Positions 25,373 to 34,378 are shown, counted from the stretch's first letter. The stretch is DNA of 37,506 nucleotides from Merismopedia glauca CCAP 1448/3 (GCF_003003775.1 NZ_PVWJ01000047.1:1-37506); one strand, 5' to 3'. The notes: generated by a model from the letters alone, not told the origin. Numbers and translations are program-made.

Positions 25373-25837
25373 CTTCTGCTTGAGACACAGTAACAGTTAA
25401 TTTTAGTCTGCGTAGGCAGACTTTGTTTGTATAGCTGCGATTTAAATCGCCGAGACAATGAATTCTCTCCTTAAGGCGATCGCTCTCTATCCAGTTTTAT
25501 GGCAACATCAAAAGCACACATATAGGAAAAACAAAAAATGCCACCATCCAACCACCTCTCTACTCGTTGAATTTACCTCCCCTTGTGAAATAGTTTGGTT
25601 ACAGTGCATAAGTCCTATAATTGTAGGTATGAGATTGAAAGCAATTGGGTTGATGGTAGCGGTTGGTCAAAGAATATCTGCAACGTAGGAATTGTTTATA
25701 TTTTCTCAATTTGACGATTTTTCCGATTCCAGGTCACCAAATGAGGTAAATAATTTGGGCATTGGGAATTGGGAAACTTCCATATCAGCCCTTAACCTTC
25801 ATAAATCATTTTAAAATACTTGAAAGAGAGAAAAGTT
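25373..25837. other. Spacer with hairpin repeat, no convincing gene
   Basis: About 465 bp. At 25405-25422 there is a hairpin AGTCTGC-GTAG-GCAGACT, followed by GCGATTTAAATCGC, another palindrome. A frame at 25458-25688 (76 codons, rich in His and Cys) has no family resemblance or ribosome site and is not called. A degenerate ATTGGG-type array lies at about 25756-25776. Confidence 0.5.
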
Positions 25838-26056
25838 ATGAAAACTATCAATATCTATGAAGATTCTCAACAGGTTATAGCTTTGTTAGAGCAAGCCCGT
25901 GAGGAAGATCTAGTTTTACAGCTTGTTGATGGCAGTCAGTTTGTCTTAAGCGCTGCTAAGAAAGCCAATGAATATGAAGTTGAGATGGCGCAAGAACAAG
26001 CAAGTGGTCAGTTAAAGGCAGTATTAGACGAACGTGCCAAAGAACCACAAAAATAA
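25838..26056 (+). CDS. Small acidic protein, antitoxin-like, solitary
   Basis: 72 residues from the ATG at 25838 (MKTINIYEDSQQVIALLEQAREED); a purine-rich GAGAGAAAAG precedes it. A short beta/alpha start (LVLQLVDGSQFVLSAAKKA) is followed by a charged helix (EVEMAQEQASGQLKAVLDERAKE). The layout resembles small proteins annotated as antitoxin-like partners in cyanobacteria, but no toxin gene is adjacent: the next gene is convergent and encodes a thioesterase. I do not recognise the family with certainty. Confidence 0.6.
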   Translation: MKTINIYEDSQQVIALLEQAREEDLVLQLVDGSQFVLSAAKKANEYEVEMAQEQASGQLKAVLDERAKEPQK

Positions 26057-26067
26057 CTGAAAACCTG

Positions 26068-26508
26068 TTAAAGTCTCCCTAGGTTACTAATTTTCAGGAG
26101 AGCATCATTCACCGTCTCAGGTAACTGACGCATAATCTTACCTTTTTCCCGGTCTACAGGGACTAAAGTAACAGTGGCGGTAACATATGTTTGCTCTCCA
26201 TCTGGAGACTCAATTCGATATTTCCAGCAAATACGAGGCTTAATTGCTTCTGTCATGCGAGTTTTGACTAAAGCCTGCATTCCCATTTTGAGTGAATAAT
26301 GGTAGCGCACGCTGAGTTCTACTACTGGTAACTCGCACCCCGCAGCGACTAATTCGGCATAGTTCATACCGACAGCGCGCAAACACTCTACTCTAGCTTC
26401 TTCCATCCATGCGATATAACTGCCGTGCCAAGCTATCCCACCGTAATCTGTATGATGGGGATGAACGGTAATAGGATAGATAAACCAGCGATCGGTAGAG
26501 TTATTCAT
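26068..26508 (-). CDS. Hotdog-fold acyl-CoA thioesterase (YbgC/4HBT type)
   Basis: 146 residues. The 4-hydroxybenzoyl-CoA thioesterase-type signature is HHTDYGGIAWHGSYIAWMEEAR, with D21 as the likely catalytic acid, H28 and E36/E37 nearby. It is expected to hydrolyse an acyl-CoA. The homologous cyanobacterial enzyme in phylloquinone synthesis acts on 1,4-dihydroxy-2-naphthoyl-CoA, and that role is possible but unproven here. The gene is monocistronic; its stop lies 11 bp from the convergent small gene. Confidence 0.82.
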   Translation of the reverse strand: MNNSTDRWFIYPITVHPHHTDYGGIAWHGSYIAWMEEARVECLRAVGMNYAELVAAGCELPVVELSVRYHYSLKMGMQALVKTRMTEAIKPRICWKYRIESPDGEQTYVTATVTLVPVDREKGKIMRQLPETVNDALLKISNLGRL

Positions 26509-26571
26509 AGAGTTGATGGAATTAAGGAAGAAAAGTTATCTTATACCAAATCACTAAATACTTGCTACGTA

Positions 26572-26672
26572 TGAATCAGGACTTACGCAAATTGCCAAAT
26601 TCTACACTATATGTAGAGTAGGGTAGGCATTGCCTACCCTAGCTATGGTGTCTCTGCGTAAGTCCTGTGAAT
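26572..26672 (+). mobile_element. 91-bp miniature element nested in copy B, with 5-bp target duplication
   Basis: The element is 26577-26667 with perfect 13-bp ends CAGGACTTACGCA and TGCGTAAGTCCTG. The direct repeat TGAAT flanks it at 26572-26576 and 26668-26672. Copy A of the host repeat (near 7508-7514, minus strand) has a single ATGAATTCTCTG at this point, which is the empty site. The core holds the hairpin TAGGGTAGGC/GCCTACCCTA (26619-26641). Confidence 0.88.
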
Positions 26673-26730
26673 TCTCTGTAGGGGCGCAAAGCTTTCACTA
26701 GCGTCAACTTAACGTGAAACCTTTACCCCA

Positions 26731-26844
26731 CCGTGAACTCAAGTTCACGGCTCATAGCCCAAGTCCACTGAAGTGGACTGAAAATAGTTCTTAGAGTCCT
26801 CTTTAGAGGACTTTAGCTATAAGCCAGGGGTTGAAAACCCCTGG
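26731..26844. repeat. Cluster of four hairpins
   Basis: Perfect stems in series: CCGTGAACT/AGTTCACGG (26731-26750), AGTCCACT/AGTGGACT (26762-26779), AGTCCTCT/AGAGGACT (26795-26812) and CCAGGGGTT/AACCCCTGG (26824-26844), with loops of 2-3 nt. They stand between the 35-bp inverted arms and may form a cruciform or structured RNA. Confidence 0.8.
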
Positions 26845-27030
26845 CGGTTGTTCCCTAAACCCAGCGTACAGGAAGCGTTTGAGCCTTAAATTGACATCAA
26901 TGAAAGCTTTGCGCCCCTACAGGAGGAATTTGAGTCCACGTATTAATCGGTTATACCCAGAAGATTGGGGGCGATCGCCGATCTAACCTATCCCCTTTTC
27001 TTTTATACAATGTCCATATTACAGATTTAA

Positions 27031-27057
27031 AGATCGAGGCTAAAAAACCGTCGATCT
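27031..27057 (+). promoter_or_regulatory. Hairpin in the clpB leader, behind a putative -10 box
   Basis: AGATCGA (27031-27037) pairs with TCGATCT (27051-27057), with GG/CC continuing the stem around an A-rich loop. It lies about 40 nt before the clpB ATG. TATACAAT at 27004-27011 could serve as a -10 box. No CIRCE repeat is visible. A role in heat or stress control is inference. Confidence 0.4.
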
Positions 27058-27096
27058 GGAAACTTTATAGCAAAAACATACAGGGAGTATCCAAGG

Positions 27097-29715
27097 ATGC
27101 AACCAACTAATCCCAATCAATTTACCGAAAAAGCGTGGGATGCGATCGCTCGCACTCCAGATCTAGCTAAGGCAGCTAATCAGCAGCAAATCGAAACTGA
27201 ACACCTGATGAAAGCCCTATTGGAATCAGAAGGGCTGGCTAGTAGTATTTTAACCAAAAGTGGCGCAGATGTCGTCAAAATCAGGGATCGGGCTGAACAA
27301 TTCATTGCCAATAAACCGAAAGTTTCTGGAGATGGAACTTCTGTATACTTAGGACGCAGTTTAGATACATTACTAGATCGGGCTGACGGTTACCGCAAAG
27401 AATTTGACGACCAATATATTTCTATTGAACATTTATTACTCGGATACGCCAAAGATGACAGATTTGGGAAATCCTTATTTACAGAATTTAAGTTGGACGA
27501 AAACAAGCTTAAAGAGACGATTAAACAGGTAAGAGGGGCGCAAAAGGTGACAGATCAAAACCCAGAAGGAAAATATGAATCTTTAGAAAAATACGGTCGT
27601 GACCTGACAGAAGCGGCTCGTCAAGGTAAGCTAGATCCCGTAATTGGTCGAGATGACGAGATTCGCCGCACGATTCAAATCTTGTCTCGCAGAACCAAAA
27701 ATAATCCCGTATTAATTGGGGAACCAGGGGTAGGAAAAACCGCTATAGCTGAAGGTTTAGCCCAAAGAATCCTGAGTGGAGATGTTCCTCAATCCTTGAA
27801 GGATCGGAAATTAATTGCCCTAGATATGGGTTCTTTGATTGCTGGTGCGAAATATCGGGGTGAGTTTGAAGAACGTCTCAAAGCCGTATTGAAGGAAGTT
27901 ACGGATTCTCAAGGCAAAATCATCCTCTTTATTGATGAAATTCATACCGTAGTTGGTGCGGGTGCTACTCAAGGAGCGATGGATGCAGGTAACCTCCTCA
28001 AACCCATGTTGGCGCGGGGAGAATTGCGCTGTATTGGGGCAACAACTCTAGATGAGTATCGCAAGTATATTGAGAAGGATGCGGCGTTAGAAAGGCGTTT
28101 TCAGCAGGTATATGTCGATCAGCCGAATATAGAAGATACCATCTCCATTCTGCGGGGACTCAAGGAACGCTATGAGGTTCACCACGGGGTACGAATTGCT
28201 GATAATGCATTAGTCGCAGCAGCTACTTTATCTAGTCGGTACATTAGCGATCGCTTTTTACCCGATAAGGCGATTGACTTGGTAGATGAAGCTGCGGCTC
28301 GTCTGAAGATGGAAATTACTTCTAAACCCGAAGAGCTAGACGAAATTGACCGTAAAGTTCTGCAATTGGAAATGGAGCGACTTTCTTTGCAGAAAGAGAG
28401 CGATCTGGGTTCTAAGGAACGCCTAAATCGCTTAGAAAAAGAACTGGCTGACTTGAAGGAAGAACAACGCACCTTCAATACTCAATGGGAATCTGAAAAA
28501 GGTGTTATTAATCAGATTCAAACCATTAAAGAAGAGATTGACAAGGTTAATACCGAAGTAGGGCAAGCAGAACGAGATTACGACCTCAATCGCGCGGCTG
28601 AATTGAAATATGGCAAGTTAACTGACTTACACAGACAGCTTGAAGAAGCAGAAGTCAAACTCTCTCAATCTCAAAAGAGTGGTAAATCCTTGCTGCGAGA
28701 AGAAGTAACGGAAGGAGATATAGCGGAAGTTATTTCTAAATGGACTGGAATTCCCATTGTTAAGTTAGTAGCTTCAGAAATTGACAAACTGCTACATCTT
28801 GAAGACGAACTCCATAGACGAGTCATCGGACAAGATGAAGCTGTGGAAGCCGTTAGTAGTGCCATTCAGCGATCGCGCGCAGGTTTAGCCGATCCCAATC
28901 GTCCTACTGCTAGTTTTATCTTCTTAGGTCCTACTGGCGTTGGTAAAACCGAACTTGCTAAGGCTTTAGCCGCCTTCCTCTTCGATACTGAAGAAGCAAT
29001 GGTACGGATCGATATGTCGGAATATATGGAGAAACACGCCGTTTCTCGTCTCATTGGCGCACCCCCAGGATATGTAGGCTATGAAGAGGGCGGACAACTC
29101 ACCGAAGCCGTTCGCCGTCGTCCTTACGCCGTTATTCTGTTTGATGAGATTGAAAAGGCGCACCCAGACGTATTTAACGTCATGCTGCAAATCTTAGATG
29201 ATGGAAGGGTGACGGATGCTCAAGGAAGAACTGTTGATTTTAAAAATGCAGTCATTATTATGACTAGTAACATCGGTTCTCAGTTCATTTTAGATATCGC
29301 TGGAGATGACTCCCGTTATGAAGAGATGCGAACTAGGGTGATGGAAGCGATGCGTACCAGTTTCCGTCCCGAATTCCTGAACCGAATTGATGAAATTATC
29401 ATCTTCCACGGGTTACAAAAATCTGAACTGCGGAGAATCGTGCAGATTCAGGTGGGAAGATTGGGACAAAGATTGAGCGATCGCAAGATATCCCTCAAGC
29501 TTAGTGAAGTAGCTTTAGATTTCCTCGCCGAGGTGGGTTACGATCCTGTTTACGGCGCGCGTCCTTTAAAACGCGCAATTCAACGGGAATTAGAAACCCA
29601 AATTGCTAAAGCGATTCTCCGAGGTGAGTTTAATTCGGGAGATACGATCTTTGTAGATGTGGAAAATGAACGTTTGGCTTTCAAGCGTTTACCAGCAGAT
29701 TTGATTACTGCTTAA
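27097..29715 (+). CDS. clpB: ATP-dependent disaggregase ClpB
   Basis: 872 residues, full length. ClpB is a hexameric AAA+ chaperone that pulls proteins out of aggregates with DnaK. Domain order: Clp N-domain (1-150), AAA1 with Walker A GEPGVGKT (208-215), a coiled-coil middle domain (about 405-525, with [18 protein letters not shown]), AAA2 with Walker A GPTGVGKT (611-618), and the C-terminal region ([15 protein letters not shown]). It lacks the ClpP-binding loop expected of ClpA or ClpC. The start [17 protein letters not shown] matches cyanobacterial ClpB1. GGGAG stands about 11 nt before the ATG. Confidence 0.96.
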   Translation: MQPTNPNQFTEKAWDAIARTPDLAKAANQQQIETEHLMKALLESEGLASSILTKSGADVVKIRDRAEQFIANKPKVSGDGTSVYLGRSLDTLLDRADGYRKEFDDQYISIEHLLLGYAKDDRFGKSLFTEFKLDENKLKETIKQVRGAQKVTDQNPEGKYESLEKYGRDLTEAARQGKLDPVIGRDDEIRRTIQILSRRTKNNPVLIGEPGVGKTAIAEGLAQRILSGDVPQSLKDRKLIALDMGSLIAGAKYRGEFEERLKAVLKEVTDSQGKIILFIDEIHTVVGAGATQGAMDAGNLLKPMLARGELRCIGATTLDEYRKYIEKDAALERRFQQVYVDQPNIEDTISILRGLKERYEVHHGVRIADNALVAAATLSSRYISDRFLPDKAIDLVDEAAARLKMEITSKPEELDEIDRKVLQLEMERLSLQKESDLGSKERLNRLEKELADLKEEQRTFNTQWESEKGVINQIQTIKEEIDKVNTEVGQAERDYDLNRAAELKYGKLTDLHRQLEEAEVKLSQSQKSGKSLLREEVTEGDIAEVISKWTGIPIVKLVASEIDKLLHLEDELHRRVIGQDEAVEAVSSAIQRSRAGLADPNRPTASFIFLGPTGVGKTELAKALAAFLFDTEEAMVRIDMSEYMEKHAVSRLIGAPPGYVGYEEGGQLTEAVRRRPYAVILFDEIEKAHPDVFNVMLQILDDGRVTDAQGRTVDFKNAVIIMTSNIGSQFILDIAGDDSRYEEMRTRVMEAMRTSFRPEFLNRIDEIIIFHGLQKSELRRIVQIQVGRLGQRLSDRKISLKLSEVALDFLAEVGYDPVYGARPLKRAIQRELETQIAKAILRGEFNSGDTIFVDVENERLAFKRLPADLITA

Positions 29716-29730
29716 CTGTTGCTCGAACTG

Positions 29731-29757
29731 TATCGGAAGTCGTTATGACTTCCGGTA
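29731..29757. terminator. Hairpin behind clpB
   Basis: GTATCGGAAGTC and GACTTCCGGTAC pair at 11 of 12 positions around a short loop, 16 nt after the clpB stop. No good T-run follows, so it may be a repeat and not a true terminator. Confidence 0.45.
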
Positions 29758-29786
29758 CGGTCTTTGGTTCTTTGGTTGAGGACGTA

Positions 29787-29853
29787 GGAATAGTGAGAGA
29801 TCAGGGCGAAAGAAAACCCAATCAACAATCAACAATCAACAATCAACAATGCC
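29787..29853 (-). mobile_element. Miniature element family 1, partial copy 3
   Basis: Read on the minus strand: GGCATTG, then four GTTGATT-type units (29820-29847), then GGGTTTTCTTTCGCCC and ATCTCTCACTATTCC as in copies 1 and 2. The segment GCTGATTTGAAGTATGAA next to the end and the entire other half are missing. Confidence 0.75.
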
Positions 29854-29962
29854 AATTTATTTCAACTGTCTTAGAGCAGGTATTGTAACTGCTCTAGGTA
29901 TAATTATCATGATTTAATGTTAAGATATATGAAGTAAAGAAAATAAAATAATTTCTACCAAA

Positions 29963-30667
29963 ATGACTTTTTTGAATCATAAGGAGCCACTTTTTCAGAA
30001 AAAACCCCAAGAATTAGACTTTCAAGATCTCTACGGCTCTTTATCTTTCAATTACCAACTTAAAGGCTTAAAGCTGTCATTAGGAACTTATACACGGATT
30101 GACCAAGTATTTCTGGTTTGGGGTATCTTGTGTGGAATGATGTTTACTACGGCTCAGTTTTTGCCAATTAGCTGGCAAACTCAAGCAATGGTTTGGTCAA
30201 TTGTCACCATTGTTGGTACGCTGGCGATGGTTTTGTTAACCCGCTTTTGGGTGAAGGTAGAGCGCCTGGTTTGGGTGCTTTATTTTTGGGTATTATTGAT
30301 GTTACTAGGTGTAGCGGTCACTGATTTAGCGATTTTCTTAGGTTGGGGTTCAGTGCTGCTAAATTTATGCCCAATGTGGCTAGGAATAACTGGAATTGGC
30401 TATTTAGCGACTGGAATAGGTACGCGATCGCGTTCTCTTGGCATTGCGAGCTTGGTTCACTTCATCGCCATTGCATTTCTACCCCAGGTTCCCACTTTGC
30501 CATTTTTGACGACAGGGATCGTGATGACTGTCACTTGCTTGGTATTTGCTCAAGTTCAATGGGATATGCGATCGCCCATTGATTATGCCATGCTCACGGT
30601 TCAACAGAAACAGTTTAATCAATTACAACATCAATTACGCCAAACTATGTCTATATTAGAGTCGTAA
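29963..30667 (+). CDS. Membrane protein of unknown function
   Basis: 234 residues. A 45-residue soluble start (QELDFQDLYGSLSFNYQLKGLKLSLGTYTRIDQ) precedes about six hydrophobic segments between 48 and 200 and a short Gln-rich tail (QQKQFNQLQHQLRQTM) that may form a helix. I recognise no family. Codon use is like the neighbours, and two GCGATCGC-type sites lie within it. It converges with the kinase gene, separated by a hairpin repeat. Confidence 0.65.
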   Translation: MTFLNHKEPLFQKKPQELDFQDLYGSLSFNYQLKGLKLSLGTYTRIDQVFLVWGILCGMMFTTAQFLPISWQTQAMVWSIVTIVGTLAMVLLTRFWVKVERLVWVLYFWVLLMLLGVAVTDLAIFLGWGSVLLNLCPMWLGITGIGYLATGIGTRSRSLGIASLVHFIAIAFLPQVPTLPFLTTGIVMTVTCLVFAQVQWDMRSPIDYAMLTVQQKQFNQLQHQLRQTMSILES

Positions 30668-30710
30668 TAAGTCATACCATTTTCATTTTGTTGTCCTACA
30701 TAATTGGTGT

Positions 30711-30739
30711 GTAGAGACGTTGCAATACAACGTCTCTAC
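30711..30739. repeat. GTAGAGACG hairpin repeat at the kinase stop codon
   Basis: GTAGAGACGTTG (30711-30722), loop CAATA, CAACGTCTCTAC (30728-30739): a perfect 12-bp stem. The TAG stop of the kinase gene (30736-30738) lies inside the right arm. A half copy occurs at 2026-2035. It may act as a two-way terminator for the convergent genes. Confidence 0.8.
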
Positions 30740-32169
30740 TCAATAAATTTGACAGAATTTATCAGATCTTTAGCAGTATTTAAAAAGTTATTGTAGTGGC
30801 TAAATTCAGCCCTATAAGTTAAATAATATGCTTGGTTTCCCCGTAAAGTTACTACTAAAAGATATCTCACCTTAATCCCTTCTTCTTCACCTTGATAACA
30901 AATAGCTTGAGTTTTTCCGCCACCTAAACTCAAATCTGTTTCACAAGTTGGTAAAAGCTGAAACTTGTCTAAATTCTGGTTAATTCTAGATGTTAAATCG
31001 TGGCTATATTCATCTAATAAAATGGGATTTTTCAGAGTTTCTACATTAATAATTACTTGTTCATTAAAAGTATCTTTCGAGCTTTCTTGAGGCGATTCTA
31101 AAATATCAACATCTGGAGTCGAAGGATAAGCACCAGGCTGAAGTTTCCAATTTTTCGGATACTTGAGAGAAATTTTGGGATTAAGATCGGGAACTGACCA
31201 AGTATATTCATTCAGTTCTACCTTGGGTTTAGGGTTGAGGAAAATGCTGAAAATAGTGCCTAATAATAAGAAGGCGATCGCCCCTCCCAAAAATACTAAA
31301 TCAAATTTATTGAGCCATATTTTGGGTTTAGTTAAAGTTGATATTTCCTCCAAAGCTTCTACCGCAGAATGATAACGTTGATCGGGATCGTAGCGCACCA
31401 TTTTCGATAAAATCTGGGCTAACTTAGGACTGACTTTAGCATTTTGCTGCCAAATAATTTCCTGATTATTAGGATCTCTAGGGAGTTTTGCCACCGAAAT
31501 TCCAGTTAAAGCTTGAATCGCAGTTATTCCCACTGCATAAATATCGCTACTAGCTTGAGGATAGCCCATCGCTTGTTCATCAGGCATATATCCAATCGTC
31601 CCGACGGGGACTTTATCTGTATCTAGTAAAGTTTCACTGGCTAAACCTTGAATCTGTTTCACCGCACCAAAATCAATTAAAAATAACTTGCCATCCGATC
31701 TTCTTCTGATTAAATTAGAAGGTTTAATATCACGGTGAATAATTTTTTGTTGATGGACAAATGCTAATACTTCGAGGATTTCTTGCAAAAGTTGGATTAC
31801 TTCTGATTGGGTTAGACTTTTTCGGAAAGCCAACTCAGTTTTACTGAGATCTTCGCCATCAATATATTCTTGCACTAAATAGAATTCCCCATTTTCCATA
31901 AAATCAGCTAGTAATCTAGGAATTTGAGGATGTTGTAAGTGATATAAAACTTCAGCTTCTGTTTGAAATAATCTGGTAGTGACAATTACTAATTGCGGGT
32001 TAGACAAGTTGACTTTGAGGCGTTTAACTACACACAAAGGTTTACTTCTAATATCTTCATCTTGAGCCAGATAAGTTTCTGCAAACTCACCTCCTCCTAA
32101 ATAAGAAGTAATCCGGTAGCGTCCTCTAAGTATTTTGCCGATCATGGCATTTTGGGTAGAGGTTAACAT
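30736..32169 (-). CDS. Receptor-type Ser/Thr protein kinase with extracytoplasmic domain
   Basis: 477 residues from the ATG at 32169 (AGGTG 8 nt upstream). The Hanks-type kinase domain has the glycine loop LGGGEFAETYL, K49 in VVKRLK, H145-R-D-I-K-P-S-N and D166-F-G; APE is replaced by PDEQ (197-199). One membrane segment spans about 289-311. The C-terminal 165 residues lie outside and begin YTWSVPDLNPKISLKYPKNW, reminiscent of PsbP-like domains; this likeness is inference. The frame is open to 32328, but that extension would overlap the next gene and translate a repeat remnant. The signal sensed is unknown. Confidence 0.87.
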   Translation of the reverse strand: MLTSTQNAMIGKILRGRYRITSYLGGGEFAETYLAQDEDIRSKPLCVVKRLKVNLSNPQLVIVTTRLFQTEAEVLYHLQHPQIPRLLADFMENGEFYLVQEYIDGEDLSKTELAFRKSLTQSEVIQLLQEILEVLAFVHQQKIIHRDIKPSNLIRRRSDGKLFLIDFGAVKQIQGLASETLLDTDKVPVGTIGYMPDEQAMGYPQASSDIYAVGITAIQALTGISVAKLPRDPNNQEIIWQQNAKVSPKLAQILSKMVRYDPDQRYHSAVEALEEISTLTKPKIWLNKFDLVFLGGAIAFLLLGTIFSIFLNPKPKVELNEYTWSVPDLNPKISLKYPKNWKLQPGAYPSTPDVDILESPQESSKDTFNEQVIINVETLKNPILLDEYSHDLTSRINQNLDKFQLLPTCETDLSLGGGKTQAICYQGEEEGIKVRYLLVVTLRGNQAYYLTYRAEFSHYNNFLNTAKDLINSVKFIE

Positions 32170-32250
32170 TAATTCTACACCTGACGCAGGGGCTGAGCAG
32201 AAAGTTGCGCCTGTGCCTCTTTCGTCTTTGGTGACATAATTTTGCCACAG

Positions 32251-32262
32251 TGCGTAAGTCCT
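32251..32262. repeat. Single end of the 91-bp miniature family
   Basis: TGCGTAAGTCCT matches 12 bases of the inverted-repeat end at 26655-26666. It lies in the 95-bp gap between the debranching-enzyme stop and the chosen kinase start. A very degenerate partner may sit at about 32178-32190. Confidence 0.5.
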
Positions 32263-32264
32263 AA

Positions 32265-34241
32265 TTAATTCTCTGTCGCTACCCAAGCCCGCAAAACTTC
32301 GGCTACTGTCCAAGCTTGAGCAATGCACCCCCTTGGGTTCAGGGGCGGATCGCCGTCAAAAATCTCGCTGAGGGTGCCTAAACCAGCAGCAGATAGGTGA
32401 TTTGCCATTGGTGTGAGGAATTGCCGTGCTTGTTGGGGATTCTGGTAAACTCGCAGATGTGCCAAGACAAACGATCCTAATAACCAACCCCAGACAGTAC
32501 CTTGATGATAGGCTCCATCGCGCTGATACTGGTTTCCGCCATAGGTTCCCTGGTATTGTGGACTATCGGGGCTGAGCGATCGCAAGCCGTGAGAAGTTAG
32601 TAGCACCCTTCCACAAGTATCTACAACCCCTTTTTGTTGCGCTGGTGTCAGGGGACTTTCGGGTAAAGATACAGCAAAAATCTGGTTTGGGCGCAGGGAT
32701 GGATCGTCACCATCAGGACCATCTAGGACATCATAGCAATAGCCTAAATCCTGATTCCAGAAGCGAGAAAATCTGATGTGGGCGCGTTCGGCGATCGCTT
32801 CATACTCTTGATAGGGTTTCGCCAACTGACGGGCAAATTTTGCCATCGTTCGCAAAGCATTATACCATAGAGCATTGACTTCCACTGGCTTGCCAATTCG
32901 AGGGGTAACTACCCAATCCCCCACTTTAGCATCCATCCAAGTAAGTTGCACCCCAGGTTCTCCAGCGTAGAGCAAGCCATCAGCAGGATCGAGGTGGATT
33001 TGGTAGCGAGTACCCAGGCAATGCCAGTTAATGATGTCTGCTAGTACCGGAAACAGTTCATGCAATAGCTCGTCATCTTCTGTTTGGCTGTAGTAAGCGC
33101 GGACAGCTTCAAAGTACCACAGGGTAGCATCAACCGTATTATATTCTGGAGCTTCACCCCGATCTGGAAAGCGATTGGGTAACATTCCTCGATCTACATA
33201 CCTAGCAAATGTAATCAGGATCGATCTGGCGATTTCTGGTCTTCCAGTGCTTAAGGTCAGTCCTGGTAGGCTAATCATCGTATCTCGTCCCCAGTCACCA
33301 AACCAGTGATAACCAGCAATAATCGTTTTGCCTTGGGGTTCTTCTGGTACAGATCGGTCTACAATAAACTGGTCAGCAGCTAGAACCAACTGATTTACCC
33401 AAGCTGGATTGAGTGCATTTCCAGATTTCCAAAGTCCAATTAACTTCTGCTGTCGATCGCAGTTGTGTTTCAGAGCAGTTTCACCATTCAAGTCTACTTG
33501 CTTTTCGGTGCTAGCCACAAACGCGATCGCTTCGGTAGGATTCAGGGTAGCTGTGAAGGTAGCAGCGTGGAGGTGATCTTCTTTGTCACTTAGTCCTCGG
33601 TACTGTTCTACAGCTAATTCAAATCTATAGTACCAATTGTGATTCAATGAGACATCGCCTCTATCGGCACACAAATATAGGGGTACAGCACCAGGATAGG
33701 CGGTTACGCAAACCCCTTGAGGTACACTGTCAATGGACATTCGCCAGCTATCAGCTTGGGTACTACCATGATCTTCGCGGTAGTTTACCATTGCTTTAAC
33801 CTTCAGCTTCAGGGGTTGAGTGCCACGACGCAAGGTATATTGAACATAAGTAGTATTTGCTCCTTGCTGCATCCACACCCGTTTTTCTAACAGGGCATCA
33901 GCCATAGCAAAACGCCAGACAGGGATAGTCCCTTCCAGAGCAAAACTCTCTAGGTATTGGTAGCCTTCAGGACTGATGATACCATCTGCCCAACGGTTAG
34001 TATGAAGAGGATAGCAGCGATCGCCATCGCCATATTGTGCTGTTTCATCTAGCTTTGTCAACAGCAAAGTCCGCCCTAAAGGTGGTTCTAAAGCTGCCAT
34101 TAGTAAGCCATGATAGCGACGAGTTAGCACCCCTGCGACAGTTCCAGAGGCATAACCACCAATGCCATTGGTGACTAACCATTCCTTCGATTCAGCTAGA
34201 TCCAGTCTGCCACAAATTTCCCGCCCAAATTCCAGAGACAT
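32265..34241 (-). CDS. Amylo-alpha-1,6-glucosidase (glycogen-debranching type)
   Basis: About 658 residues with the two-part architecture of this family: an N-terminal beta-rich domain (GGYASGTVAGVLTRRYHGLLM) and a C-terminal (alpha/alpha)6 catalytic domain. Key blocks are YHWFGDWGRDTMISLPGL (around 315-325), RGEAPEYNTVDATLWYFEAV (around 365) and YQRDGAYHQGTVWGW (around 575-590); the acidic residues expected to be catalytic are in the first two. It removes branch glucose from glycogen or similar glucans. A GGAGG site precedes tandem ATGs at 34244 and 34241; the second has the better spacing. No other glycogen gene is near. Confidence 0.88.
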   Translation of the reverse strand: MSLEFGREICGRLDLAESKEWLVTNGIGGYASGTVAGVLTRRYHGLLMAALEPPLGRTLLLTKLDETAQYGDGDRCYPLHTNRWADGIISPEGYQYLESFALEGTIPVWRFAMADALLEKRVWMQQGANTTYVQYTLRRGTQPLKLKVKAMVNYREDHGSTQADSWRMSIDSVPQGVCVTAYPGAVPLYLCADRGDVSLNHNWYYRFELAVEQYRGLSDKEDHLHAATFTATLNPTEAIAFVASTEKQVDLNGETALKHNCDRQQKLIGLWKSGNALNPAWVNQLVLAADQFIVDRSVPEEPQGKTIIAGYHWFGDWGRDTMISLPGLTLSTGRPEIARSILITFARYVDRGMLPNRFPDRGEAPEYNTVDATLWYFEAVRAYYSQTEDDELLHELFPVLADIINWHCLGTRYQIHLDPADGLLYAGEPGVQLTWMDAKVGDWVVTPRIGKPVEVNALWYNALRTMAKFARQLAKPYQEYEAIAERAHIRFSRFWNQDLGYCYDVLDGPDGDDPSLRPNQIFAVSLPESPLTPAQQKGVVDTCGRVLLTSHGLRSLSPDSPQYQGTYGGNQYQRDGAYHQGTVWGWLLGSFVLAHLRVYQNPQQARQFLTPMANHLSAAGLGTLSEIFDGDPPLNPRGCIAQAWTVAEVLRAWVATEN

Positions 34242-34344
34242 CATCAACCTCCGAGGTCAAGAGATCGAAATCTTGCACATTACCTAGCGATCGCTATTAT
34301 AGTTAGGGTCGATGCCCATATTACTATGGGACACCTCCCCTTCA

Positions 34345-34378
34345 GAACGTAGCGTGCAACTTTCACCGCACTACGCTC
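34345..34378 (-). ncRNA. Group II intron domain V
   Basis: A 34-nt hairpin on the minus strand, from GAGCGTAGTGCGG through a GAAA tetraloop to CACGCTACGTTC. Length, GAAA loop and closing GAG...TTC match the conserved catalytic domain V. The stop codon of the intron protein (34371-34373) lies inside it. Confidence 0.85.

Larger units (their letters stand above)
26541..26920 (+). mobile_element. Repeat element, family 2, copy B (interrupted and rearranged)
   Basis: Begins ATACCAAATCAC (26543-26554), like the end of copy A, and runs parallel to it (minus strand of 7343-7545) up to about 26772, except for an insertion at 26577-26667. Beyond that the two copies differ. This copy has a 35-bp inverted repeat (26678-26712 against 26886-26920, 30 of 35 positions) enclosing four hairpins. 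No right end matching ATACCAATTCAC was found. Confidence 0.7.

Noticed and set aside
25458-25688. 76-codon frame in the spacer after gcvP
   Set aside because: Odd composition, no ribosome site, no family likeness, and it lies in a repeat-bearing spacer.
26938-27096. CIRCE operator for clpB
   Set aside because: No TTAGCACTC-N9-GAGTGCTAA repeat is present.
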